Assembly: GCA_035943195.1 (NCBI GenBank)
Contig: DASZCK010000296.1
Span: forward strand, 1-23,555
Direction of reading: 5' to 3'
DNA: 23,555 nucleotides
Origin: DAIDKA01 sp035943195
Lineage (GTDB): Bacteria > Pseudomonadota > Gammaproteobacteria > Steroidobacterales > Steroidobacteraceae
Shown here: one piece after another, positions 8,301-15,495 of the stretch
Position numbering within the stretch: position 1 is the first letter of the stretch
Layout: each line of letters begins with the position of its first letter
Translations under genes and position numbers: made by a program
Notes under the pieces: model-generated
The model's input: the letters and a program-made list of their open reading frames with translations, nothing else
What the model was told of the DNA's origin: nothing
Database searches by the model: none

Positions 8301-9284
8301 CCGGACACTGAGGTCTCCGGCGCGCGCGCCCAGGGACGCGTTGAGCGCGGCGATCCGGATATTGCCCGGCAGCTGCAGCGCCTGCGCCTGGACGTCGCCG
8401 GATGCCGTGGCGGTGGTCAGCGGCCCTTGCCAGTTACCCCGCACGTGCAGTTGCTGCCATGACAGACCCGGCCGCGGCGTCATGGCGGTGGCATCGGCCG
8501 CATATTCGAGGTCGGCGGACGCGTGCGCCAGGTCCACGACGCCGGTCGCGTGGGCGTGCAGGTCACCGAGGTCGGCGTGCAGGTTGACGCGTTCGGCCTG
8601 CCGCGGGCCGGCAAGGTCACCCGCCACCACCACATTGCCGATCCCGGCGACTCCCAGCAGTCCCGCGAGTGGTCCATGCGCCGGCTCGCGCAGACGAAAG
8701 GCGCCGTCCATGCGCGTTCGATCGAAAGCCAGCTGCAACGAATAGGTGCCCTCCCCGTCCAGGCGGGTCCCCGCAAAGGCCAGTTGCATGTCGGTGACGC
8801 TGCGCAGGTGGGCGCTGGCGTGCAGGTTCAGCGTGGCCTCGGTCGCGGCGAGTTTGGCGCTCAGGTGTACGGCGTCGGCGGTCGCCTCATGCACATCGAT
8901 GTCCGGAATTCTGGCGCGCCGCGTACTGTGGGTGTGCGAAACCGGCAGGCGCGACCAGTCGATGCGCTGCGCGTGGGCGCTTTGCACGGTCACGCGCTTT
9001 TCCAGCAACGCCCACGGATCCCACACCGCCGCCAGGTTCTGCGCCGAAAGCCAAATACCATCAGCGTCTGCCAGCTCCAGTTTCTGCAGCGTGGGTCGGT
9101 TCGGCAGGTCTCCACCCAGACCGTGCAGACGGACATTGTTGTGGGTTAGATAGGCCACCAGCGACTCGATGTGCTGCCGGCCCCAAACAGTGTTGCCCAC
9201 CGTCAGCAGTCCGCCCCACAGCAGTGCGAGCACTGCCACCGGCACCGCCGCCACGATCAGCGCAATGCGCAATCTGCGGCGCAT
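5334..9284 (-). CDS. tamB: Translocation and assembly module inner-membrane protein TamB
   Basis: A 1316-residue protein with one N-terminal membrane anchor (about residues 5-27). A very long beta-rich, low-charge repeat region follows, and the TamB/DUF490 domain covers roughly the last 350 residues (GTLDAPTVKGSVQLRGG onward), ending in SYRFEY. This is the architecture of TamB, which spans the periplasm from the inner membrane to TamA and acts in outer-membrane protein assembly and phospholipid transport (known for the family). The length is close to the E. coli protein. The start ATG overlaps the tamA stop by one base (TAATG). The 3' end overlaps the convergent methyltransferase gene. Confidence 0.93.
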   Translation of the reverse strand: MRRRLRIALIVAAVPVAVLALLWGGLLTVGNTVWGRQHIESLVAYLTHNNVRLHGLGGDLPNRPTLQKLELADADGIWLSAQNLAAVWDPWALLEKRVTVQSAHAQRIDWSRLPVSHTHSTRRARIPDIDVHEATADAVHLSAKLAATEATLNLHASAHLRSVTDMQLAFAGTRLDGEGTYSLQLAFDRTRMDGAFRLREPAHGPLAGLLGVAGIGNVVVAGDLAGPRQAERVNLHADLGDLHAHATGVVDLAHASADLEYAADATAMTPRPGLSWQQLHVRGNWQGPLTTATASGDVQAQALQLPGNIRIAALNASLGARAGDLSVRARIEGAAAPGVPNGLFAGAPLVAEGSIQFAKPSRPFELRVSHPSLNLSAKGQAAGTPAVDADVDTSDVAPLLTALQLGLKGPLRLHARAERDGGAVKLRVTASGNLDSTLANLHDWLRGPESADIRATYQASIVTIADSVVSNKALSLAGSGRLSAPGESGGPWTVAAKTRATLADLSMLLSSLSGQATARADLSGTTAALRAAGDVQSMLAVRGSAAGAVQATFDVRGLPHAPEAQVSVRGSLAGQPVTLQAQLQVHPGESVHIALPHATWESLNAQGDVTLAVQDLDRSLGQFKWSIDDLSNLNQLLGQHFAGQLTGALNLVPAVKAGAAASTNLQIGGEGLQIGSQKFNATLAGSGPLHALQLTLAAQAQILGKPASLKAQGEFQAKQHSLTVSAANASVYAVDLKLEQPALLDFTQGLAVSGLHVAAADAHLQAQGQVLPQLHVNAELTDPTPGLVDAILPGYLDSGTLKATLQLQGSVAHPLGELRVTGTNLRAPGDAGSLPPLQLSATADLASDGARIALHSAAGDATHMNVEGSIPWNGPLAVTATGNVDLARFNPLLESGGRHISGKIDVNAQVAGTLDAPTVKGSVQLRGGAVHDYRHGIDLTDIEGLLEGTQNQLRITQLTAHAAAGTVALTGTLGVLQGGWPVDMRLTARNAQPFASSIVSGTVNADLTLTGTALHELTLAGTVLINKATVEIPNSFPPNVAVLDVRRPGQEVTPPVYGPVWDLNVSVNAPRQILVRGRGLEAELGGHLKITGTARAPAIDGGFDMHSGLFTLAGTRLNFTSGRVSFTGADITGKIDPTLDFTAQTTTVDTTVTLRISGVADAPQFELTSVPTLPQDEILARLLFGESAGQLTALQAAQIGAALVTLTGVGTGVNPLVQIQKALGLDRLAVGSNDTGIPGSTQNNGATIEAGRYLTNRIFLDVKQNTTGATQLQVQVDLTSKLKLQTQVGTGTATVQGTTPDNDPGSSIGLSYRFEY

Positions 9285-11410
9285 TAGAAGGATTGTCCTA
9301 AGCCGATGTAGATCTCGAAATGAGCGTTATTCGGCGCGGGCAACATGTGCAACGGAAATGCGACATCCAGCCGCAGCGGTCCGATGGGGGTGTAGTAGCG
9401 CAGACCCGCGCCCATCCCCACCTCATATTGACCGCCGAACGGCTGCGGCGTCTGACCCACGCGCCCCGCATCGGCGAATACTGCGAAGCCGTAATTGCGC
9501 CCGACCCGTTGACGCAACTCCACACTACCGGCATCGACCGCGACGCCGCCAATCGGAGTGTTTTCAGAATACTTGGACCCTATCATTGCCTGGGCCTGGG
9601 CTGCCGTTATGTTGGCGCCGGGCGCACAAGGCGGTGCATCTGATGGAGCACAAGGTCTCAAGTACATGGGGTCCGAAAACTGCGGGCCGATGGATTGAAA
9701 GGGATAGCCCCGCACGCTACCGCTGCCGCCTGCATAGAAACGCTGGTCCGGCGGCAACTGCGTGACCGAGGCCCCCTGAGCATATCCATAAAGACCGTGG
9801 ACGGCGATGACGGTTCGTCCGGGAGCCGTCAGGGACAGATCATGAAGGTCCAGGTAGGCCGAGGCACGGAGCTGGCTGATGACATAAGTGGCGTTGGGGG
9901 GGCCGAGCGACAGCGTCGGCGACACCGTGAGCGCCGCACGGATGCCATGGGTGGGATCGAGCAGCGGCGAAGACAGATCAGTAGAGTCATAGCGCAGACT
10001 GATGGGAATGGCGAACAGCGTGTAATGGAAATTGCTCTTTCCGACATTGGGGACGAACTGCTCCTGCGGCTGGACGATGGCGTCTTCGGTCGAGGTGAAT
10101 CCGACGCTGCCGCTCCAGATCCTTGATAGGTTTCGGGTGAGTGTGACGCCCGCGGTTTCCGCCGTCTGGGTGTACGCCAGCAGATACTGTTTGAGGGCAT
10201 TGAGTGTGAACTGCAGGGTCTGCTGAGAGCTTGCGAATTCCGGCATCACCAGCTGCGCTCCGGTGGAGTAACCGACGCCATTGGTGGCGCTGCTACCCAG
10301 ATTGATGATCGAAGCGCTGAGATTCAGCTTTTCAGCATGGCCGAAAAGATTGTTATCCGACCAGGTGATGGTGCCACTGCCACCGAGATCAGTGGAGTAG
10401 GCGCCGCTCGGGTTCACCGCATGGCGTTTTCGTTCCGTCACCCGAAAGGTCACTGGGACCGAACCGTCCGGGGCCGGCGCCTGACCGATGCTGGCGGCAA
10501 CGGTGCCGAAGACACCCATGGCCAGAAGATTGCGTCGCGCCTTATCAATCGCATCCGCGCTATACGGGTCACCCGTATGTATGCCCAGTCGCGACATCAC
10601 GCTGGAGCGCTGGGTGCGTTGCAGACCGGTGACCTCGACGGAACCGAAGCGTGCCGTCTTTCCCGTTGTCACCGCAAAGGTCACATCCAGTTCGTGCGCG
10701 TCCGGCAGCAGATCGGCCGGTTGCAGCACCACGCTAGCAAATGCGTAACCTTTATCCTGCAACGCTCTCAGCAGCCGTGTTCCGGCCCCGATGACATCGG
10801 CGGCAACGGCCGGTTGTCCGGTGTGCAGCTCCAGCAGCTCGCGCGTGGCAGGGGGCACGTCGCCGTCGAAGGTAATTTTTCCGATGTGATACAGCGGACC
10901 AGGTGTGTAGGAAACGACGACCGTGGCGTCCTTTCCCGCCGGTAACGCAGTGAGTCTGTCGGCAAGGTCGGAATTGGTGAGCGGCTCGCCGTCGATGGTC
11001 GCGGTCACCGCGCTTTCATAGTAACCGTAGCCCCCCAGCACATCCTTCAGTCGCGTCGTATCCCCACGGGCTCGCAGGATCAGGGCGAGCGGACTCACGG
11101 GCGCCGACTTGCGCAGGCTCACCAGGTCCGAGCTTGCATTCAGGGTGGTGGCGATGTCGTGCGCCACCGTCCCCTCCAGGCGCACCTTGTAACCTTGCGG
11201 ATCGGCACCCCAGGCCGGCGCCGCCAGGCTCGCCGCCAGCGCCAACCAGGCACCGACCAGCGCGGCGCAGCGGCCGGGACTTGCTGAGTTTGCAGCCAGG
11301 GGGGCGGTAGCCGCGGGATTCAGCTGCGAATCAGGCGAGCGCGCTGACGGCCGCCTGGATACCCGCCGAATCCAGCCCCTGAAAGCCGATCTGCTGCCAT
11401 AACCCGCCAC
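9284..11410 (-). CDS. tamA: Outer-membrane assembly protein TamA (Omp85 family); start uncertain
   Basis: The mature part has POTRA domains (about 300 residues, e.g. YHIGKITFDGDV and ARFGSVEVTGLQ), then an Omp85 barrel with the loop-6 motif SVRGYPF and a terminal phenylalanine (IYIGLGQSF). It follows the transketolase gene and is coupled to tamB, which settles TamA. A signal peptide core (ALVGAWLALAASLAAPAWGA, cleaved before DPQG) is clear. However, no ATG, GTG or TTG lies between the transketolase stop at 11331 and that core. The drawn start, GTG 11410, gives an unusually long leader of about 69 residues overlapping the transketolase gene; CTG at 11323 would give a normal leader. After VRGY the loop carries an insertion with two cysteines (LRPCAPSDAPPC). 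Confidence 0.9.
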   Translation of the reverse strand: MAGYGSRSAFRGWIRRVSRRPSARSPDSQLNPAATAPLAANSASPGRCAALVGAWLALAASLAAPAWGADPQGYKVRLEGTVAHDIATTLNASSDLVSLRKSAPVSPLALILRARGDTTRLKDVLGGYGYYESAVTATIDGEPLTNSDLADRLTALPAGKDATVVVSYTPGPLYHIGKITFDGDVPPATRELLELHTGQPAVAADVIGAGTRLLRALQDKGYAFASVVLQPADLLPDAHELDVTFAVTTGKTARFGSVEVTGLQRTQRSSVMSRLGIHTGDPYSADAIDKARRNLLAMGVFGTVAASIGQAPAPDGSVPVTFRVTERKRHAVNPSGAYSTDLGGSGTITWSDNNLFGHAEKLNLSASIINLGSSATNGVGYSTGAQLVMPEFASSQQTLQFTLNALKQYLLAYTQTAETAGVTLTRNLSRIWSGSVGFTSTEDAIVQPQEQFVPNVGKSNFHYTLFAIPISLRYDSTDLSSPLLDPTHGIRAALTVSPTLSLGPPNATYVISQLRASAYLDLHDLSLTAPGRTVIAVHGLYGYAQGASVTQLPPDQRFYAGGSGSVRGYPFQSIGPQFSDPMYLRPCAPSDAPPCAPGANITAAQAQAMIGSKYSENTPIGGVAVDAGSVELRQRVGRNYGFAVFADAGRVGQTPQPFGGQYEVGMGAGLRYYTPIGPLRLDVAFPLHMLPAPNNAHFEIYIGLGQSF

Positions 11411-13244
11411 ATCCTTCTCTATATACACCCAGGTGGTTGTAACGCCCCTTGAAGCCAACCTGCAATAACTGTGTGCCGAAGCGGCCACCCAGGCCGGTTC
11501 TAACGTTCCAACCTTCCGTGAAGAGTACAAAAGGTGCCGTGGCGAGTTTCGCCATCATGGCTTTGTCGACTATGTTCAGCGCGGCCTTGTTGATCAGGCC
11601 CACCTTGACGCCCTTTTCCTGCAGGTTGATCACCGCATCCAGCGCCCGGTACACCGTCTCGCCGGTGGCCACCACGTAGCCCCCTCCCGCGGGGGCTTCG
11701 CGCACCACCGTGTCGACGTCCGGATCGAAGGCCTTGCCCGCGTACAGCGGCTTGCCCGCCTCATCCAGCAGATCCGGAACGGCCGCACGGGTGCTGAACA
11801 CGAAGCGCAGCCCCGGGTCATTGAAGATGCGCTTGACGCAGGCGGCGAACTGATGCTGATCGGCGGGAAAGTACAGCCGGGTCGTGTCCGGCGCATGCAG
11901 CGGCTCGACGCCACCGTCCGCCAGCATGCTGTTGATGCCGAAGTGACAGGTATTGTCCGCCATGTCGTCCACGCCACTGTGGCTGAAGTGCGCGAGGACG
12001 TTCGAGAAGTTCAGGCGCGCCATGGTGACTTCGCTCATGACCATCTCGAGGAAGGCACTGAAGGTACCGATCACACCCTGCTTTCCCGGGACCGCGCCAA
12101 ACCCGGCGGCGGCGGAATAGTTGCCGCGCTCCATGATGCCGCCGCGCACGAACACTTCCGGGTGTGCCTTGCGGATATGGTGCAACCCGCATGAGCCCTC
12201 GAGGTCGCAGTCGAAGACCCGCACGCTGGCCACCCGCTGCTCGGGGCTCATGCCATCGAGAATGCCGTTGATGATCTTGCCGAAGTCATCGCGATTCTTA
12301 CCGACGCCGCTCGAGCCGCGGAAGGTCAGCGGCGATTTGTCCGGGACGGCTTTCTGGATCAGCGCGATGGCGGCCTCGTAGCCGCCGCGCTGCTGCAGGT
12401 ACTTGATCGCGGTGTCGGCCTTGAGCACCTCATGGGCATGGGCGCTGCCCTCCGCACCGGCAATGCCGGCCGCCATGGGCCGCTTGACGATCAGCGCATG
12501 CGGTCGCGGGTCGCTGAAGGCACGGCACAGATCCACGAACAGCGCATCCAGGTCCTCGCCCATGGTGGTTTCGGTGGTCATGCCGTAGCCATTGAGCGTG
12601 CGCGACAAGTCGTAACCCGGCAAGTACTCCTGCGGATGGCCGGCGATGGTGACGTTGTTGTCGTCCACCAGCACCTTGATATTCAGCTGCTGCGCGACGG
12701 CCAGGCGTGCCGCCTCGGCATCATCACCCTCCATCTGGCTGCCATCCGAACCCAGCAGCACTACCGACTTGCCCGGATTGGCCATCGCCACGCCATTGCA
12801 GAACGCCCACAGGTGTCCCAGGCGACCCGAGCTGAACGTCACACCGGGAGTCACGCCCTTCTCCGGATGCCCGGGCAGTCCGGCGTCGAACTCCCGGTAG
12901 TGCAGCAGTCGCTCGGCCGGCAGGTGCCCGTCCAGAACGGCCAACAGGTATTGAGTGGCCACGCGATGACCGGCCTCGTCATAAAACACCGGCACAATGG
13001 GTGCGCCATTGGCAATGAAGGCGCGGATGATCATGACCTCGGGTACGGTGTCGTAGGCACCGCCGGTGTGGCCCGACAGGCCGCGCGCGCCGGCCAGTGC
13101 CGTGAAGAACACGATGGTATCGCGCGCCAGCTGGATGTTGTGGCGCAAAGCCGTCCGCTGCTCGTCCGTCAGGCTCGAGACAGCCGGATTGAGTTTCAGG
13201 GGCAGGAGCTTGCCGAGATCGATGGGAAAGGTTTCTGTGGTCAT
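11331..13244 (-). CDS. Transketolase-like thiamine-diphosphate enzyme
   Basis: A 637-residue protein with transketolase order. The N-terminal cofactor domain has GHTGG (58-62) and a thiamine-diphosphate/metal motif GSDGSQMEGDD...VDDNN (165-197). The pyrimidine domain carries the expected catalytic glutamate, Glu372 in GGIMERGNYS, and a transketolase C-terminal domain follows (VVATGETVYRALDAV onward). The motif reads SDG rather than the canonical GDG, and overall this is a divergent branch, so transfer of two-carbon units between sugar phosphates is likely but the substrates are unproven. No strong ribosome-binding site precedes the ATG. It is upstream of, and possibly cotranscribed with, tamA-tamB. 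Confidence 0.8.
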   Translation of the reverse strand: MTTETFPIDLGKLLPLKLNPAVSSLTDEQRTALRHNIQLARDTIVFFTALAGARGLSGHTGGAYDTVPEVMIIRAFIANGAPIVPVFYDEAGHRVATQYLLAVLDGHLPAERLLHYREFDAGLPGHPEKGVTPGVTFSSGRLGHLWAFCNGVAMANPGKSVVLLGSDGSQMEGDDAEAARLAVAQQLNIKVLVDDNNVTIAGHPQEYLPGYDLSRTLNGYGMTTETTMGEDLDALFVDLCRAFSDPRPHALIVKRPMAAGIAGAEGSAHAHEVLKADTAIKYLQQRGGYEAAIALIQKAVPDKSPLTFRGSSGVGKNRDDFGKIINGILDGMSPEQRVASVRVFDCDLEGSCGLHHIRKAHPEVFVRGGIMERGNYSAAAGFGAVPGKQGVIGTFSAFLEMVMSEVTMARLNFSNVLAHFSHSGVDDMADNTCHFGINSMLADGGVEPLHAPDTTRLYFPADQHQFAACVKRIFNDPGLRFVFSTRAAVPDLLDEAGKPLYAGKAFDPDVDTVVREAPAGGGYVVATGETVYRALDAVINLQEKGVKVGLINKAALNIVDKAMMAKLATAPFVLFTEGWNVRTGLGGRFGTQLLQVGFKGRYNHLGVYREGCGGLWQQIGFQGLDSAGIQAAVSALA

Positions 13245-13291
13245 GTTTACAGGTTGATTGCGCTGGATGAATTGGGACCGCCGGATCTGTA

Positions 13292-13338
13292 AGCATAACC
13301 CACGAGGGGCAGCGTGTTCGCGCCGACCCGTTTATGCT
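13292..13338. promoter_or_regulatory. Candidate divergent promoter pair between transketolase and oxidoreductase genes
   Basis: A 7-base inverted repeat, AGCATAA (13292-13298) and TTATGCT (13332-13338), places a TATGCT -10-like hexamer on each strand, pointing outward. On the minus strand it would give a leader of about 40 bases before the transketolase ATG. On the plus strand transcription would begin almost at the ATG at 13346. The -35 regions are poor on both sides, so this is suggestive only. Confidence 0.3.
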
Positions 13339-13345
13339 AGGTCCC

Positions 13346-14353
13346 ATGCAAGCCATGAAACTCGGAACGAGCGGCGGACTGGAGCGCCTGAAGCTCATTG
13401 AGCTGCCCGATCCACCCAGCCCGGGGGCCGGTGAAATTCAGGTGCGCATCCAAGGCAGTTCCCTGAATTTCCACGACTATGCGGTGGCACGTTTCGATGC
13501 ACCGCATACCGCGGGCCGGATTCCGCTGGCAGACGGCGCCGGTGTGGTTGAAGCCATCGGCGACGGGGTCAGCGAATTCGCGCCCGGGGACAGCGTAGTC
13601 TCGACCTTCTTTCCGCAATGGCAGGCCGGGCAGCCGCCCAACGGCGATTTTTCCACCGTGCCCGGCGATGGCGTTGATGGCTATGCGCGTGAGCGTGTCG
13701 TGCGTCCCGCCAGCTGGTTCACGCGCGCGCCTCGCGGCTGGTCGGCGGCGGAGAGCGCCACACTGACCACAGCCGGGGTCACGGCATGGCGCGCGCTGGT
13801 CGGCGACGGTGCCTTGAAAGCCGGCGACACCGTATTGGTACTGGGAACGGGCGGCGTCGCCATTTACGGGGTGCAGCTCGCCAAGGCCATGGGCGCGAGG
13901 GTGATCATCACCTCATCGTCCGATGACAAGATCGCCCGGGCGCATGCCGCTGGCGCCGACCACGCGGTGAATTACCGAACGGTGCCGGAATGGGGTGCCG
14001 AGGTCTTGAAGCTCACACACGGTCGCGGGGTTGATCAGGTGCTGGATCTGGGCGGTCCGGGCACCCTGCCGCAGTCCATCGCCGCCTGTCGCATCGGCGG
14101 CCAGATCTCGCTGATCGGCACGCTCACCGGATTCGCCGGCCAGGTCCCAACCTCGGCGATGATGCGGCGTCAGGTCCGGCTGCAGGGACTGATCGTGGGC
14201 AGTCGCGCACAGCAGCTGCAGCTGGTGAATGCCATGAACGCCACGGGCATCCGTCCCGTCATCGATCGGCGCTTCGCGCTGGCAGGGCTCGCCGACGCCT
14301 TTCGCTTTCAGGAATCCAATCGACACTTCGGCAAGATCTGCCTGGAGTTCTAA
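13346..14353 (+). CDS. NAD(P)-dependent medium-chain oxidoreductase, zinc-free type
   Basis: A 335-residue MDR-superfamily protein. The N-terminal GroES-like domain contains SLNFHDYAV where zinc alcohol dehydrogenases have a metal-binding cysteine; here it is Phe-His-Asp, and the cysteine-rich structural zinc lobe is also absent. The Rossmann domain has VLVLGTGGVAIYGVQLAKAMG (glycine motif at 167-175). This resembles quinone-reductase or enoyl-reductase-like members rather than true alcohol dehydrogenases; the substrate is unknown. Starts at ATG 13334, 13346 and 13355 are possible. 13346 is chosen because the family N-terminus begins near MKLGTSGG and TAGG lies four bases before it. The stop overlaps the convergent mltA stop. 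Confidence 0.83.
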   Translation: MQAMKLGTSGGLERLKLIELPDPPSPGAGEIQVRIQGSSLNFHDYAVARFDAPHTAGRIPLADGAGVVEAIGDGVSEFAPGDSVVSTFFPQWQAGQPPNGDFSTVPGDGVDGYARERVVRPASWFTRAPRGWSAAESATLTTAGVTAWRALVGDGALKAGDTVLVLGTGGVAIYGVQLAKAMGARVIITSSSDDKIARAHAAGADHAVNYRTVPEWGAEVLKLTHGRGVDQVLDLGGPGTLPQSIAACRIGGQISLIGTLTGFAGQVPTSAMMRRQVRLQGLIVGSRAQQLQLVNAMNATGIRPVIDRRFALAGLADAFRFQESNRHFGKICLEF

Positions 14354-15495
14354 GGCGGCGGCAGATTGCGTGGCCACAGCAGCCACAGGCTGGCCTGGGC
14401 CCGCAGCATTCCAGCGGTGGCGGCGGCGGCCTCACCGGTACCGCAAAAGTAATCCGCCCGCGGAGCGCCGCTGATGGCGCCGCCGGTATCCTGCGCGAGC
14501 ACCAGCCGCTGTAGCAGCGGCTCGCCGGAGGTCGCCAGGAACACCGGTGTCCCCAGTGGGATGTAGGCCGGATCGACCGCTATGGAACGACCCGGCGTCA
14601 GTGCAACCCCCTGTGCGCCGCGTGGCCCCAGGGTCGGGTCACCCAGCGGCAGCTCCTGGAAGAACACCACACTGGGGTTTGCGTCCAGCACTTCACGCAG
14701 CCGTTCCGGGTGAGCCGCCAGCCACGCCCTGATGCCGGGTATGTCCGCCTGCTCCACACTCAACGCGCCCTGCGCCACCAAGTACCGGCCGATGGATCGA
14801 TAGGGTTGCCCGTTCTGGTCGGCGTAACCCAGGCGGATCACCGTGCCGTCGTCGAGTTGGATACGACCGGACCCCTGGACTTCGAGCAGGAAACCATCCA
14901 GCGCGTTGTCGAGCCAGACGATCTCATGGCCCTGCAGGGCAGCATCGCCGGCGAGCTGCGCGCGCGGAAAATACGGTACCACCGTGCGGCCCACCAGCCG
15001 GCCACGCACCCGTCGGCCCTTGAGCTCGGGTATCACGGATCCGAGATCCACCGTCAGGAGATCATCCGGAGGGGAATACAGCGGCGTGTCAAAGCCCGGC
15101 CGATGGCTGCGCGAGCCGCGCAGCTGGGGTTCGAAGTAGCCGGTCAACAGACCCGTGGTGAGCGCCGCGCGCGTTCCGGCGACGCTGCGAATCAGATGCA
15201 GAGGCTTGAAATTTGCCATGAGGAAGGACCGTACGCTGTCGTCGGTCGCCACCGGCAGCCGCGCCGCCGCATCACAAACGGCCGTCCACCCCGGCCGGCC
15301 GGGCACGCGGCAGCTCGCCAGCAGTGCCGGCCACGCCTGTGCACTTGCATCAGAGTTCCAGCCCGGAAGCTCGCTCCAGGAGGTGGTCACGTACTCCACA
15401 TGAGACACGGTCGCCACGGGTCGCTGCGGTGCGCTCTGGCAGCCGGCCAGCAGCACCAGGGCCAGGAGCGCGGCGGCCGCGCCGTAGCGCGTCAC
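14350..15495 (-). CDS. mltA: Membrane-bound lytic murein transglycosylase A
   Basis: A 381-residue lipoprotein: the signal peptide ends in the lipobox LLAGC, with Cys19 as lipidation site. MltA landmarks follow: TGYFEP (118-123), EVQGSGRI (205-212), the barrel segment VDPAYIPLGTPVFL (307-320) and the C-terminal 3D segment AQDTGGAISG (334-343) with RADYFCGTG (346-354), which supplies the conserved aspartates. MltA cleaves the MurNAc-GlcNAc bond of peptidoglycan, forming 1,6-anhydro ends, and is anchored in the outer membrane. The start is GTG at 15495, overlapping the upstream stop by four bases (GTGA). It is the last gene of a three-gene operon. Confidence 0.93.
   Translation of the reverse strand: MTRYGAAAALLALVLLAGCQSAPQRPVATVSHVEYVTTSWSELPGWNSDASAQAWPALLASCRVPGRPGWTAVCDAAARLPVATDDSVRSFLMANFKPLHLIRSVAGTRAALTTGLLTGYFEPQLRGSRSHRPGFDTPLYSPPDDLLTVDLGSVIPELKGRRVRGRLVGRTVVPYFPRAQLAGDAALQGHEIVWLDNALDGFLLEVQGSGRIQLDDGTVIRLGYADQNGQPYRSIGRYLVAQGALSVEQADIPGIRAWLAAHPERLREVLDANPSVVFFQELPLGDPTLGPRGAQGVALTPGRSIAVDPAYIPLGTPVFLATSGEPLLQRLVLAQDTGGAISGAPRADYFCGTGEAAAATAGMLRAQASLWLLWPRNLPPP

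Noticed and set aside
11411..11530. Longer N-terminus for TamA, up to 11530
   Set aside because: It would lie entirely inside the transketolase gene and place the signal peptide more than 80 residues from the start.
12432..13292. 286-codon plus-strand frame opposite the transketolase-like gene
   Set aside because: No motif and Arg/His/Gln-rich composition; the opposite strand carries conserved cofactor motifs.
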